Shown piece after piece: positions 8,250-15,620 of a stretch of DNA of 24,186 bases. The DNA comes from DATAEG01 sp036258135 (GTDB lineage: Bacteria; Actinomycetota; Actinomycetes; Mycobacteriales; Jatrophihabitantaceae): the NCBI GenBank assembly GCA_036258135.1, contig DATAEG010000058.1:1-24186 (forward strand). The letters run 5' to 3'. The notes beneath the pieces are model-generated. The model was not told the origin of the DNA. It worked only from the letters and a program-made list of their open reading frames with translations, and did not search any database. A program made the position numbers and the translations under genes. Every line of letters begins with the position of its first letter. Position 1 is the stretch's first letter.

Positions 8250-8644
8250 CCGGCTACGTCGTGCCCGGCAAGGCGAGGCCGCGGGGCCGGTTCCCGCACG
8301 TGCGCCGCTCCGGCGATCTGTTCTTCGTGTCGGGCACGTCATCGCGTCGGCCGGACGACACGATCGCCGGTATCGGCGACATCCGCGTCCAGACTCGTGC
8401 CGTCATCGAGAACATCGACGACGTGCTCCGCGCGGTGGGGGCTGGCCTCGACGACCTCGCCCAGATCACCACCTATCTCGTCGACATGGCTGACTTCGAC
8501 GGCTACAACGACGTCTACGCCGAGTTCTTCGACGAGACCGGACCGGCCCGCACGACGGTCGCCGTCCGGGAACTGCCGCACCCGGACCTGCTCATCGAGA
8601 TCCAAGCCATCGCCCACCGCGCCACCGAGAGGAGCCCTTCGTGA
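8246..8644 (+). CDS. nbaF: RidA-family protein, probable 2-aminomuconate deaminase
   Basis: This 132-residue protein of the RidA/YjgF/UK114 family starts at ATG 8246, sharing ATGA with the dehydrogenase stop. Family marks are FFVSGTSS near the N-terminus, the helix with TRAVIENIDDVLRAVGAGLDD, and the C-terminal RTTVAVRELPHPDLLIEIQA that carries the conserved active-site Arg and Glu. General RidA proteins hydrolyse imines. In 2-nitrobenzoate and kynurenine-type clusters a member of this family deaminates 2-aminomuconate to 4-oxalocrotonate, releasing ammonia. Position between the dehydrogenase that makes 2-aminomuconate and the dioxygenase gene supports that role here. Alone the sequence would only support an imine deaminase call. 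Confidence 0.85.
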   Translation: MTGYVVPGKARPRGRFPHVRRSGDLFFVSGTSSRRPDDTIAGIGDIRVQTRAVIENIDDVLRAVGAGLDDLAQITTYLVDMADFDGYNDVYAEFFDETGPARTTVAVRELPHPDLLIEIQAIAHRATERSPS

Positions 8645-9159
8645 CGATTTCCCAGCCGATCAACTTCCCGAAGTGGATCGAGGAGAACCAGCACCTGCTG
8701 AAGCCGCCGGTCAACAACAGGGCGCTCTATGCCACCCACGACTTCATCGTCCAGGTCGTGGGCGGGCCGAACCAGCGCACCGACTTCCATGTCGACCCGT
8801 ACGAGGAATGGTTCTACCAACTCAAGGGGACGATGCACGTCGACCTCATGCTCGACGACGGGCCCACCTCGGTCGAGATCAGCGAAGGCGAGACGTGGAT
8901 GCTGCCACGCAACACGCCGCACTCGCCGCAGCGTCCGGAGGCGGGCTCGATCGGGATGGTGGTCGAGCGCATCCGTGAGCCCGGCACGCTGGAGAAGTTC
9001 CGGTGGTACTGCCAGAACTGCAACAACATGCTGTACGAGGTCGAGCTCCAAGTGACCGACATCGTCAAGGACCTCCCGCCGGCGTTCGAGAAGTTTTACA
9101 ACGACGCCGACGCCCGCAAGTGCGCGAACTGCGGCGCCGTCCACCCCGGTAAGGGCTGA
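8641..9159 (+). CDS. nbaC: 3-hydroxyanthranilate 3,4-dioxygenase
   Basis: The 172-residue cupin enzyme starts at GTG 8641, overlapping the previous stop (GTGA). It opens the ring of 3-hydroxyanthranilate with oxygen to give 2-amino-3-carboxymuconate 6-semialdehyde. The catalytic iron ligands are visible as His50, Glu56 (FHVDPYEEWFYQ) and His94 (NTPHSPQRP). At the C-terminus Cys124/Cys127 (YCQNC) and Cys161/Cys164 (KCANC) form the second, rubredoxin-like iron site of bacterial-type enzymes, displaced by one residue from the Ralstonia (Cupriavidus) numbering. Arg46 and Arg98, next to the ligands, are the expected substrate-binding arginines. Length is normal for the family. All key residues are present, so the enzyme should be active. 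Confidence 0.95.
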   Translation: MTISQPINFPKWIEENQHLLKPPVNNRALYATHDFIVQVVGGPNQRTDFHVDPYEEWFYQLKGTMHVDLMLDDGPTSVEISEGETWMLPRNTPHSPQRPEAGSIGMVVERIREPGTLEKFRWYCQNCNNMLYEVELQVTDIVKDLPPAFEKFYNDADARKCANCGAVHPGKG

Positions 9160-9179
9160 GCACGATCCAGAAGCCCACC

Positions 9180-10193
9180 GTGGTGGGAACGGAGCACGCG
9201 CCGGTCGTCGACGTCCACACCCACTACGTGCCTCGGCAGTGGCCATCGCTGGCCGATCAGGTGGGCGGGGTCGGCTGGCCCTACGTGCGCATCGACTCCG
9301 AGCGCGAGGCCATGATCATGGTCGAGGAGCGCGAGTACCGGCGCATCGGCCGCGAGTGCTGGGACGCGGAGTGCCGGCTGGCGGACATGGACGCCGACGG
9401 CGTCGACAAGCAGGTGCTCAGCCCCACGCCGCTGTTCTTCGCCTACCGCCGTCCGGTCGATCACGGCGTGAAGGCGGCCGCGGTGTTCAACGACCTCGCG
9501 CTGGAGATCTGCGCACCGGCCCCGGACCGGCTCGTGCCGTTCTGCCAGGTTCCGCTCCAGGACCCGGACGCCGCCTGTCGCGAGCTGGACAGGTGCCTCA
9601 CCAACGGCCATGTTGGCGTCGAGATCGGCAACCACATCGAGGACCGCGACCTCGACGACGAGGGCATCGTCACGTTCCTTCAGCACTGTGCGGCGGTACA
9701 GGCGCCGGTGTTCGTGCACCCGTGGGGGATGGACCGGTCACCCCGCCTGAACCGCTGGATGGCGCGCTGGCTGGCCGCGATGCCCGCCGAGACGCACCTC
9801 TCTTTGCTGGCGATGACCCTGGGCGGTGTCTTCGACCGGGTGCCCGAGTCGCTGCGCATCTGTTTCGCCCACGGCGGCGGGTCGTTCGCGTTCTGGCTGG
9901 GCCGCACGGACAACGCTTGGCACCGGCGGCCCGATTTGGTGGCCACTTCCGAGCACCCACCGTCGCACTACGTGCGGCGCGTCCACGTCGACTCCGTGGT
10001 GTTCACCGAGGCCGCGCTCCGGGTGCTCGTCGACACCTTCGGCGTCGACCGAGTCATGCTGGGGAGCGACTACCCCTTCCCGCTGGGCGAGCGTCCGGCG
10101 GGTGAGGTCATCCGCACCTCTGGCTTCCTAACCGACGAGGACCGGCGTGAGCTCCTGGGCGGCACGGCGGGCCGCTTTCTGGCCAGGACGTGA
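9180..10193 (+). CDS. nbaD: 2-amino-3-carboxymuconate 6-semialdehyde decarboxylase (ACMSD)
   Basis: This 337-residue amidohydrolase-family enzyme decarboxylates the unstable dioxygenase product to 2-aminomuconic semialdehyde, diverting it from spontaneous closure to quinolinate. The zinc site is complete: His13 and His15 (DVHTHYVP), His180 (FVHPWGMD), His231 (CFAHGGGS) and Asp297 (MLGSDYPF). The last three are a constant three residues ahead of the Pseudomonas fluorescens ACMSD numbering. The start is GTG 9180 or the adjacent GTG 9183, with GAAG about 7 bases upstream. It is the last gene of the cassette, 20 bases after the dioxygenase gene and convergent with galK. Another metal-dependent decarboxylase of the family is possible on sequence alone but unlikely next to a 3-hydroxyanthranilate dioxygenase gene. 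Confidence 0.92.
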   Translation: MVGTEHAPVVDVHTHYVPRQWPSLADQVGGVGWPYVRIDSEREAMIMVEEREYRRIGRECWDAECRLADMDADGVDKQVLSPTPLFFAYRRPVDHGVKAAAVFNDLALEICAPAPDRLVPFCQVPLQDPDAACRELDRCLTNGHVGVEIGNHIEDRDLDDEGIVTFLQHCAAVQAPVFVHPWGMDRSPRLNRWMARWLAAMPAETHLSLLAMTLGGVFDRVPESLRICFAHGGGSFAFWLGRTDNAWHRRPDLVATSEHPPSHYVRRVHVDSVVFTEAALRVLVDTFGVDRVMLGSDYPFPLGERPAGEVIRTSGFLTDEDRRELLGGTAGRFLART

Positions 10194-10208
10194 CGGCTAG
10201 GCGACGGG

Positions 10209-11324
10209 TCAGACCTTGAGCCGGTAGGCACCACGCGCCGCCTTCGCGACGAAGAACGTCGGTTCGGTGAAACCTCGGCCAGCGAAGGCTTCCCGGATCG
10301 TGTCGGAGACGCGGGCGACGTCGTCGGCGCCGACGAGGGCGATAACGCAGCCGCCGAAGCCGCCCCCGGTCATGCGTGCCCCGACCGCGCCGGCGGCCAT
10401 GGCCGTCTCGACCGCGGTGTCCACCTCGGGGACGGTGATCTCGAAGTCGTCGCGCATGGACCGATGCGAGGCGAGCAGCAATGGGCCGATCGCCGAGATG
10501 TCGCCGGCCCGCAGCAGAGCCGCAGTCTCGAGCACGCGGGCGTTCTCGGTGACGACGTGCCGGGCGCGCCGGAGCAGGGTGTCGTCGCCGGGGGTGGCGG
10601 CCCGCAGCTTGGCCGTCGCGTCGTCGAGACCGGCGACGCCGACATCGCGGAGCAGTTCGACACCGAGCACCGCGGCGGCGCGGTGGCAGGCCTGCCGGCG
10701 GTCCCCGTACTCGCCGTCGGCGTTCCGGTGCGGGGCATGCGTGTCGGCGACGAGGAGGGCCAGGCCCGCGCCGGCCGGATCGAAGGGCACCGACTCGGTC
10801 TCCAGTGACCGCATGTCGCACAGCAGGACGTGGCCGGCCTCACACTTCACCGAGGCGAGTTGGTCCATGCCACCTGTCGGCGCGCCCACGAACTCGGTCT
10901 CGGCGCGAAGCGCCAGGGCGACCAGTTCGTCGGCCTCGGCGGGGTCGCCGGCCTCCTCGGCGACGGCCGCCGTCACCGAGCACACCACGGCCGCCGAGGA
11001 CGACAAGCCCGCGCCCACTGGGACGTTGCTGTCGATGTGGACCCGAAGCCCAGGCACTGATCGGCCGGACTCGCGCACCGCCCAGACCGAGCCGGCCGGA
11101 TAGGCGGCCCATCCGATGACCGCTCCCGGGCTTAGTTCGGCGAGCCCCGATTGCACGCGATGGGCCCGTTGCGTCGAGGTGATGGCCACGGTCGGCTCGG
11201 TGAGCGCACGCGCTGTCGCCGTGCAGCCCTGCTCGATCGCCAGCGGGAGGACATACCCGCCGTTGTAGTCGGTGTGCTCGCCGATCAGGTTCACCCGACC
11301 CGGCGCGCGCCACGCAGTCGTCAT
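10209..11324 (-). CDS. galK: Galactokinase
   Basis: The 371-residue GHMP kinase phosphorylates galactose to galactose 1-phosphate with ATP. I chose the ATG at 11324 because it gives MTTAWRAPGRVNLIGEHTDY, which places the galactokinase signature RVNLIGEHTDYNGG at the N-terminus as usual. The frame stays open to 11456, but that part lacks family similarity and would occupy the promoter region. The ATP-binding motif VPVGAGLSSSAAV and the C-terminal GARMTGGGFGGCVIAL are intact, and GAPTGGMDQLAS matches the region of the catalytic Asp. No galT, galE or sugar transporter is next to it, so it is a lone Leloir-pathway gene. It ends 15 bases from the ACMSD stop, tail to tail. Confidence 0.94.
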   Translation of the reverse strand: MTTAWRAPGRVNLIGEHTDYNGGYVLPLAIEQGCTATARALTEPTVAITSTQRAHRVQSGLAELSPGAVIGWAAYPAGSVWAVRESGRSVPGLRVHIDSNVPVGAGLSSSAAVVCSVTAAVAEEAGDPAEADELVALALRAETEFVGAPTGGMDQLASVKCEAGHVLLCDMRSLETESVPFDPAGAGLALLVADTHAPHRNADGEYGDRRQACHRAAAVLGVELLRDVGVAGLDDATAKLRAATPGDDTLLRRARHVVTENARVLETAALLRAGDISAIGPLLLASHRSMRDDFEITVPEVDTAVETAMAAGAVGARMTGGGFGGCVIALVGADDVARVSDTIREAFAGRGFTEPTFFVAKAARGAYRLKV

Positions 11325-11481
11325 GGTCGGAGCGGCTCCGTCGGTGTGCAGAGGGGATCGACGGGCGACCCTACACTGAATCGATGGACGCCCGCGGCGG
11401 CACAACAGGCCGGTCCGCCGGTGAGTGTGTCCGGTCGCTCCCTCTGTCGCGACCAATCCTCTCTAGGAGTTCGGCACAACG
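11325..11481. promoter_or_regulatory. Divergent promoter region of galK and the CNNM/CorC gene
   Basis: This 157-base gap separates two divergent starts. On the minus strand TAGGGT (complement of 11368-11373) resembles an actinobacterial -10 box pointing to galK. On the plus strand TACACT (11372-11377) overlaps it and points the other way. No convincing -35 box is visible for either. CGGAGC-G-GCTCCG (11328-11340) is a 6-1-6 palindrome just upstream of the galK ATG and could form a hairpin in its leader. AGGAG at 11465-11469 is the ribosome site for the gene at 11482. Confidence 0.35.
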
Positions 11482-12816
11482 ATGAGCACCACCCTGATCA
11501 ACGTCGGCATCGTGCTGGCGCTGATCCTCATCGAAGGGATCTTCGTGGCCAGCGAGATCGCGCTGGTGACCTTGCGCGATGGTCAGGTTCGGGCCCTGGC
11601 CGAGCGGGGCCGCCGCGGCGCCGCGGTGGCGCGGCTGGTCGCCGATCCCAACCGCTTCCTGGCGACGGTGCAGATCGGCGTGACCTCGACCGCTTTGCTG
11701 TCGAGCGCGTTCGGCGCCGTAACGCTATCCGAGGAGGCCAAGCGGTTCCTCGTCGACCACGGCGTCCACGAGGGGTGGGCGGCGGTCATCGGCGTCGTCG
11801 GCGTCACCTTCGTGATATCGATCGTGACGCTGGTGATCGGCGAACTGGCGCCGAAACGCCTCGGCCTTCAGCGCGCGGAGCGCACCGCGCTCGGGGTGGC
11901 ACCGACACTCGACCGCATCGCGTCGATCGTGCGTCCGCTCATCTGGTTCCTGTCCCGGGCCACCGACGTCATCGTGCGACTGCTCGGCGGCGACCCGAGC
12001 GTCGGCAAGGAGTCCATCAGCGACGAAGAGCTGCGTGGGCTGGTGGCTGCGCACGAGTCGCTATCTTCGGAGGAGCGCAGCCTGATCGACGACGTCTTCG
12101 CCGCCAGCAGTCGTAGCGTCGCCGAGGTGATGGTGCCGCGCAGGGACGTCGAGTTCCTCGAGTCGACGCTGACGATCAGCCGCGCGATGAAGTTGGTCGG
12201 CGACTCGCCGCACTCGCGCTATCCGGTGATCGGCCGCAGCCAGGACGACGTGATCGGCTTCGTCCATATCCGCGACCTCGTCCTGGGCGATGGTCAGGGC
12301 GACCGCACCCGGCGGGTCAGTGACTCCCTTCGCGAGGTGAAGGCGCTGCCCGGTTCGAAGAAGGTGCTCGCCGCCCTCAGCGAGATGCGTCGCGACGGCC
12401 AGCACCTGGCCATCGTGTTCGACGAGTACGGCGGCACCGACGGGATCGTCACGCTCGAGGACCTCATCGAGGAAGTCATCGGCGACATCCGCGACGAGTA
12501 CGACACGCAGGCGGTGCGATCGCATCGGCTGGCCGGGGGAGCCGTCGAGATCGAAGCGGGGATCAACCTCGACGAGTTCTGCGAACTCACCGGGATCAAA
12601 CTGCCATTGGGCCCGTACGAGACCGCGGGCGGTTATGTGATGGCACGGCTCGGCAAGCTCCCCGAGGTCGGGGACATGGTCCAAGCGGACGGGATGCGCA
12701 TCGTTGTGACGGAGATCGACGGCCGCCGCACGTCCCGCATCCGCGTGGTCCCGGCGCCGGAAACCGCCGAGCCTGCGGCCGAGCCGTCGGCGGGTGCCGG
12801 CGCGCATCCACAGTGA
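11482..12816 (+). CDS. CNNM/CorC-family membrane protein with CBS domains (hemolysin C-like)
   Basis: The 444-residue protein starts at ATG 11482 with AGGAG at 11465-11469. The CNNM (DUF21) transmembrane domain covers about residues 1-190, beginning with a hydrophobic helix (LINVGIVLALILIEGIFVASE) and including VTFVISIVTLVIGELAPKRL, with the ELAPK motif of the family. A CBS pair follows at about 205-325 (VMVPRRDVEFLES and the GTDGIVTLEDLIEEVIGDI motif). A CorC_HlyC domain ends at about residue 425, then an Ala/Pro-rich tail. Family members export or regulate magnesium or cobalt ions. The older hemolysin label is not supported as a toxin function. It is probably a single transcription unit, with trpS starting 49 bases on. 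Confidence 0.88.
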   Translation: MSTTLINVGIVLALILIEGIFVASEIALVTLRDGQVRALAERGRRGAAVARLVADPNRFLATVQIGVTSTALLSSAFGAVTLSEEAKRFLVDHGVHEGWAAVIGVVGVTFVISIVTLVIGELAPKRLGLQRAERTALGVAPTLDRIASIVRPLIWFLSRATDVIVRLLGGDPSVGKESISDEELRGLVAAHESLSSEERSLIDDVFAASSRSVAEVMVPRRDVEFLESTLTISRAMKLVGDSPHSRYPVIGRSQDDVIGFVHIRDLVLGDGQGDRTRRVSDSLREVKALPGSKKVLAALSEMRRDGQHLAIVFDEYGGTDGIVTLEDLIEEVIGDIRDEYDTQAVRSHRLAGGAVEIEAGINLDEFCELTGIKLPLGPYETAGGYVMARLGKLPEVGDMVQADGMRIVVTEIDGRRTSRIRVVPAPETAEPAAEPSAGAGAHPQ

Positions 12817-12865
12817 CCTCGCCCGGGGCGGCCGCCGTGGGTTTGGGATGCCAGAATCGGTGCCC

Positions 12866-13954
12866 ATGACCGCGTCCCTCGAAAACGCTTCGAGCACCAC
12901 GCTCGGCGACGGTGCCGCGAAGGAGGGGACGCGCCGGGTTCTGTCGGGAATTCAGCCCACCGCCGGATCGTTCCATTTGGGCAACTACCTCGGTGCGTTG
13001 CAGCAGTGGGTGGCACTTCAGGACGAGGCCGACGCCTTCTACTGCGTCGTCGATCTGCACGCCCTGACCCTCGACCCTCCGACGCCGGAGCAGCTCGCCG
13101 ACCGCACCCGCACGTCCGTGGCCCAGCTCCTCGCGGCCGGCCTCGACCCGGCTCGTTGCTCGTTGTTCCTCCAGAGCCACGTGCCGGCGCACACCCAACT
13201 GTCGTGGATCCTCGAATGCCTGACCGGCTACGGCGAGGCCAGCCGGATGACGCAGTTCAAGGACAAGTCCTCGCGATCGGGCGCTGACCGGATCAGCGTC
13301 GGGCTGTTCACCTACCCGGTACTGCAGGCGGCCGACATCCTGATCTACCGCGCGAACCAGGTGCCGGTCGGCGAGGACCAGCGCCAGCATCTCGAGCTCA
13401 CCCGCACCCTGGCCGCACGATTCAACGCCCGGTACGGCGAGACGTTGACGGTGCCGGACGCGTTCGTCCGGCCCGCCACCGCGAAGATCCTCGACCTGAC
13501 CGATCCGTCGGCGAAGATGAGCAAGTCGTTGGCCGATGCCGGCACGCTGTACCTTCTCGACGAGCCGGCCGCGCTGACCCGCAAGATCAAGCGCGCGGTG
13601 ACAGATGCCGGGTCGGAAGTCCGCTACGACCCTGAGCGGCAGCCCGGGGTATCGAACCTTGTCGTGATCCTGGCGGCGGTGACCGCCTCCACGCCGACCA
13701 AAGTGGCCGAAGAGTACTCCGACTCCGGCTACGGCGCCCTCAAGACCGCCACCGCCGAGGCCGTCGTCGCGTTCGCCGAACCGTTCGCCCGGCGCACCCG
13801 CGAACTTCTCGACGACCCGGCCGAACTCGACCGGGTCCTGGCCGTCGGCGCGGAGAAGGCGCGCGCGGTAGCGGCCGATACGCTGGCCGCCGTGTACGAG
13901 CGGGTCGGCTTCCTTCCGGCGGCCCCGGTACCCGCTGGTGGGGTCGCTCGGTGA
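12866..13954 (+). CDS. trpS: Tryptophanyl-tRNA synthetase
   Basis: The protein of about 362 residues charges tRNA-Trp with tryptophan. Class I motifs are present: the HIGH equivalent in GSFHLGNYLG (His37-Asn40) after SGIQPT, and KMSKS at residues 217-221. MTQFKDKS and VPVGEDQRQHLELTR are typical TrpRS active-site segments. ATG 12866 gives an opening of about 24 residues before the conserved RVLSGIQPT. ATG 12848 and a start at 12794 are in frame alternatives, and neither has a clear ribosome site. Its stop overlaps the next start (GTGA), which begins a three-gene overlapping chain. The kynurenine cassette 2.7 kb upstream also concerns tryptophan, but galK and a CorC gene lie between, so a functional link is not implied. 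Confidence 0.95.
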   Translation: MTASLENASSTTLGDGAAKEGTRRVLSGIQPTAGSFHLGNYLGALQQWVALQDEADAFYCVVDLHALTLDPPTPEQLADRTRTSVAQLLAAGLDPARCSLFLQSHVPAHTQLSWILECLTGYGEASRMTQFKDKSSRSGADRISVGLFTYPVLQAADILIYRANQVPVGEDQRQHLELTRTLAARFNARYGETLTVPDAFVRPATAKILDLTDPSAKMSKSLADAGTLYLLDEPAALTRKIKRAVTDAGSEVRYDPERQPGVSNLVVILAAVTASTPTKVAEEYSDSGYGALKTATAEAVVAFAEPFARRTRELLDDPAELDRVLAVGAEKARAVAADTLAAVYERVGFLPAAPVPAGGVAR

Positions 13955-14475
13955 CCCAGCCGACCGTGGTCGGCGTGGTCGTCGACATCCCGCAGCCGCA
14001 TGCGTCGGTGTTGACTGCATGGCGCGAACGCGTCGGCGACGCCCAAGGCCGGCTCATCCCGCCGCATGTGACGCTGTTGCCTCCGACGGCCGTCGATCCC
14101 ACGGCGATGGAGAAGGTCTACCTGCACCTCGAGCAGGCCAGCTCGATGCTGCGGCCCTTCGCCATGCACCTCTCCGGGACCGGCACGTTCCGACCGCTGT
14201 CCCAAGTGGTCTTCGTCCAAGTGGCGGCCGGCATCGTCCACTGCGAGGCGCTGGCCACCGCGATTCGCAGCGGTCCGCTCGACCGCGAGCTCAACTATCC
14301 GTACCACCCGCACGTCACCGTGGCCCAGGACGTTGATGACGCCGCGCTCGATCTCGCGTACGACGGGCTCAGTGCTTTCGCCGCCAGGTTCGTCGTCACC
14401 CAGTTCACCGTCTACGAGCAGCGCCCGGACGGCCGCTGGAGGCCGACGCGGTCGTTCCCTCTCGGAGTCCCGTGA
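13951..14475 (+). CDS. 2'-5' RNA ligase / 2H phosphoesterase family protein (LigT-like)
   Basis: This 174-residue protein starts at GTG 13951, overlapping the trpS stop. It has the two H-x-T motifs that define 2H phosphoesterases: PPHVTLLP (His39, Thr41) and HPHVTVAQD (His121, Thr123), about 80 residues apart as expected. Members act on 2',3'-cyclic phosphates or 2'-5' RNA linkages, and many bacterial members have no known substrate. Next to a tRNA synthetase gene an RNA-end role is plausible, but that is inference. The stop again overlaps the next start, so translation is probably coupled across trpS, this gene and the membrane protein gene after it. Confidence 0.85.
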   Translation: MTQPTVVGVVVDIPQPHASVLTAWRERVGDAQGRLIPPHVTLLPPTAVDPTAMEKVYLHLEQASSMLRPFAMHLSGTGTFRPLSQVVFVQVAAGIVHCEALATAIRSGPLDRELNYPYHPHVTVAQDVDDAALDLAYDGLSAFAARFVVTQFTVYEQRPDGRWRPTRSFPLGVP

Positions 14476-15620
14476 AGGGTCTCATCGCAGGGCTGAAGGC
14501 CGCCTTCACCCGATGGTGGGTGGGCCTCCGACAGTCCTGGCGGTGGCTGGACCACGTAGTACGGGCTTGGGACCAGTACCGGAAGAACGCGGGCAACTAC
14601 CTGGCCGGCGGCATCGCGTACTTCTCGTTCCTGGCGCTGTTCCCGATCGTGCTGCTCGGGGTTTCCATCGCCGGCTTCGTCCTGCATGCCCGGCCGGATA
14701 CTTTGCAGAACCTCTACGACACCATCGAGCGGAACGCGCCCGGCGGGCTGGGCGACACCATCGAGACGGCCATCCAGACCGCGATCAACTTCCGGGCCAG
14801 CGTCGGCGTGGTCGGTTTAGTGGGCACGTTGTTCGTCGGCCTGGGCTGGGTGGCCAACCTCCGCCTGGCCAGCTCCCTCGTCTGGGGGACCGGTTGGGTC
14901 AAGCGGCCGTTCCTCAAGGCCAAGCTCGCCGACGGCATTATCCTGATCGGGCTCGGCATCGCCCTCCTCATCTCGCTGGCGCTGACGGCCGGCGGGACGG
15001 CGCTCTCCTCGTTCATCCTGGACCACACCGTGCTCGGCTCCGTGCCGGGCTCGCAGCTCCTGGCCCCGGTCGTCGGCATCGTCGTGGCCATCGCCGCGGA
15101 CATCGTGATCTTCGGGTTCCTCCTCATTCGGCTGCCGCAGGCATCGGTGCCGCCGGGTCTCGCCTTCCGCGGCGCGTTGTTGGCCGCCATCGGCTTCGAG
15201 ATCTTGAAGATCATCGGCGCCTACTACTTGGCCATCGTCGGGCGCAGCCCAGCGGCGAGCGCGTTCGGCTCGATCCTCGGCGTGCTCATCTTCTTCAATC
15301 TGGTGTTCCGTTTCCTGTTGTTCTGCATGGCATGGATCGCCACGGCGATGGAATCGGGGGAGGCACCGAAGCCGGCGGTACCGGAACCACCCGCCCCACC
15401 GCCGCCGACCGAACGGGTCGAACCGACGCCCGCCCCGGCGGGGCCGTCACCGACGGTGGTGGCGGGAACGCTGGTGGGAGCGGGCGCCGCGGTCGGGGTG
15501 GGCTCGGTCACCGCGGCGAGCCTGTGGCGGCGAGCGCGCCGGCGCTCGAAGGCGGCCCGCGCCGCTCTAGTTCGCGACTCGTCGGCGGCGCCGGAGAAGA
15601 AGACCTCCGACGCCGAGTAG
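14472..15620 (+). CDS. YihY/virulence factor BrkB family membrane protein
   Basis: The 382-residue protein starts at GTG 14472 in a GTGA overlap. The YihY domain covers about residues 25-300, with the family opening RKNAGNYLAGGIAYFSFLALFP and about six hydrophobic helices (for example LADGIILIGLGIALLISLAL and VVGIVVAIAADIVIFGFLL). GRSPAASAFGSILGVLIFFNL is the conserved last-helix region. After it come a Pro-rich stretch (about 295-325), one more hydrophobic segment (TVVAGTLVGAGAAVGVG) and a very basic tail (WRRARRRSKAAR). The family's transport or envelope role is poorly defined. Despite an old label it is not an RNase. Its last 54 bases overlap the 3' end of dacA on the other strand. Confidence 0.88.
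   Translation: MKGLIAGLKAAFTRWWVGLRQSWRWLDHVVRAWDQYRKNAGNYLAGGIAYFSFLALFPIVLLGVSIAGFVLHARPDTLQNLYDTIERNAPGGLGDTIETAIQTAINFRASVGVVGLVGTLFVGLGWVANLRLASSLVWGTGWVKRPFLKAKLADGIILIGLGIALLISLALTAGGTALSSFILDHTVLGSVPGSQLLAPVVGIVVAIAADIVIFGFLLIRLPQASVPPGLAFRGALLAAIGFEILKIIGAYYLAIVGRSPAASAFGSILGVLIFFNLVFRFLLFCMAWIATAMESGEAPKPAVPEPPAPPPPTERVEPTPAPAGPSPTVVAGTLVGAGAAVGVGSVTAASLWRRARRRSKAARAALVRDSSAAPEKKTSDAE

Noticed and set aside
11325..11456. N-terminal extension of galK to 11456
   Set aside because: The GHMP kinase N-terminus begins at 11324, and the extension has no family sequence and covers the likely promoter.
12794..12865. Longer trpS start at 12794 or 12848
   Set aside because: The 12794 start lies inside the CorC gene. 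Neither start has a clear ribosome site, and the extra residues lack TrpRS similarity. 12848 remains possible.
12866..13954. trpS as part of a tryptophan-metabolism island with the kynurenine cassette
   Set aside because: galK on the other strand and a CorC gene separate them, and trpS is tied instead to the LigT-like and YihY genes by overlaps.
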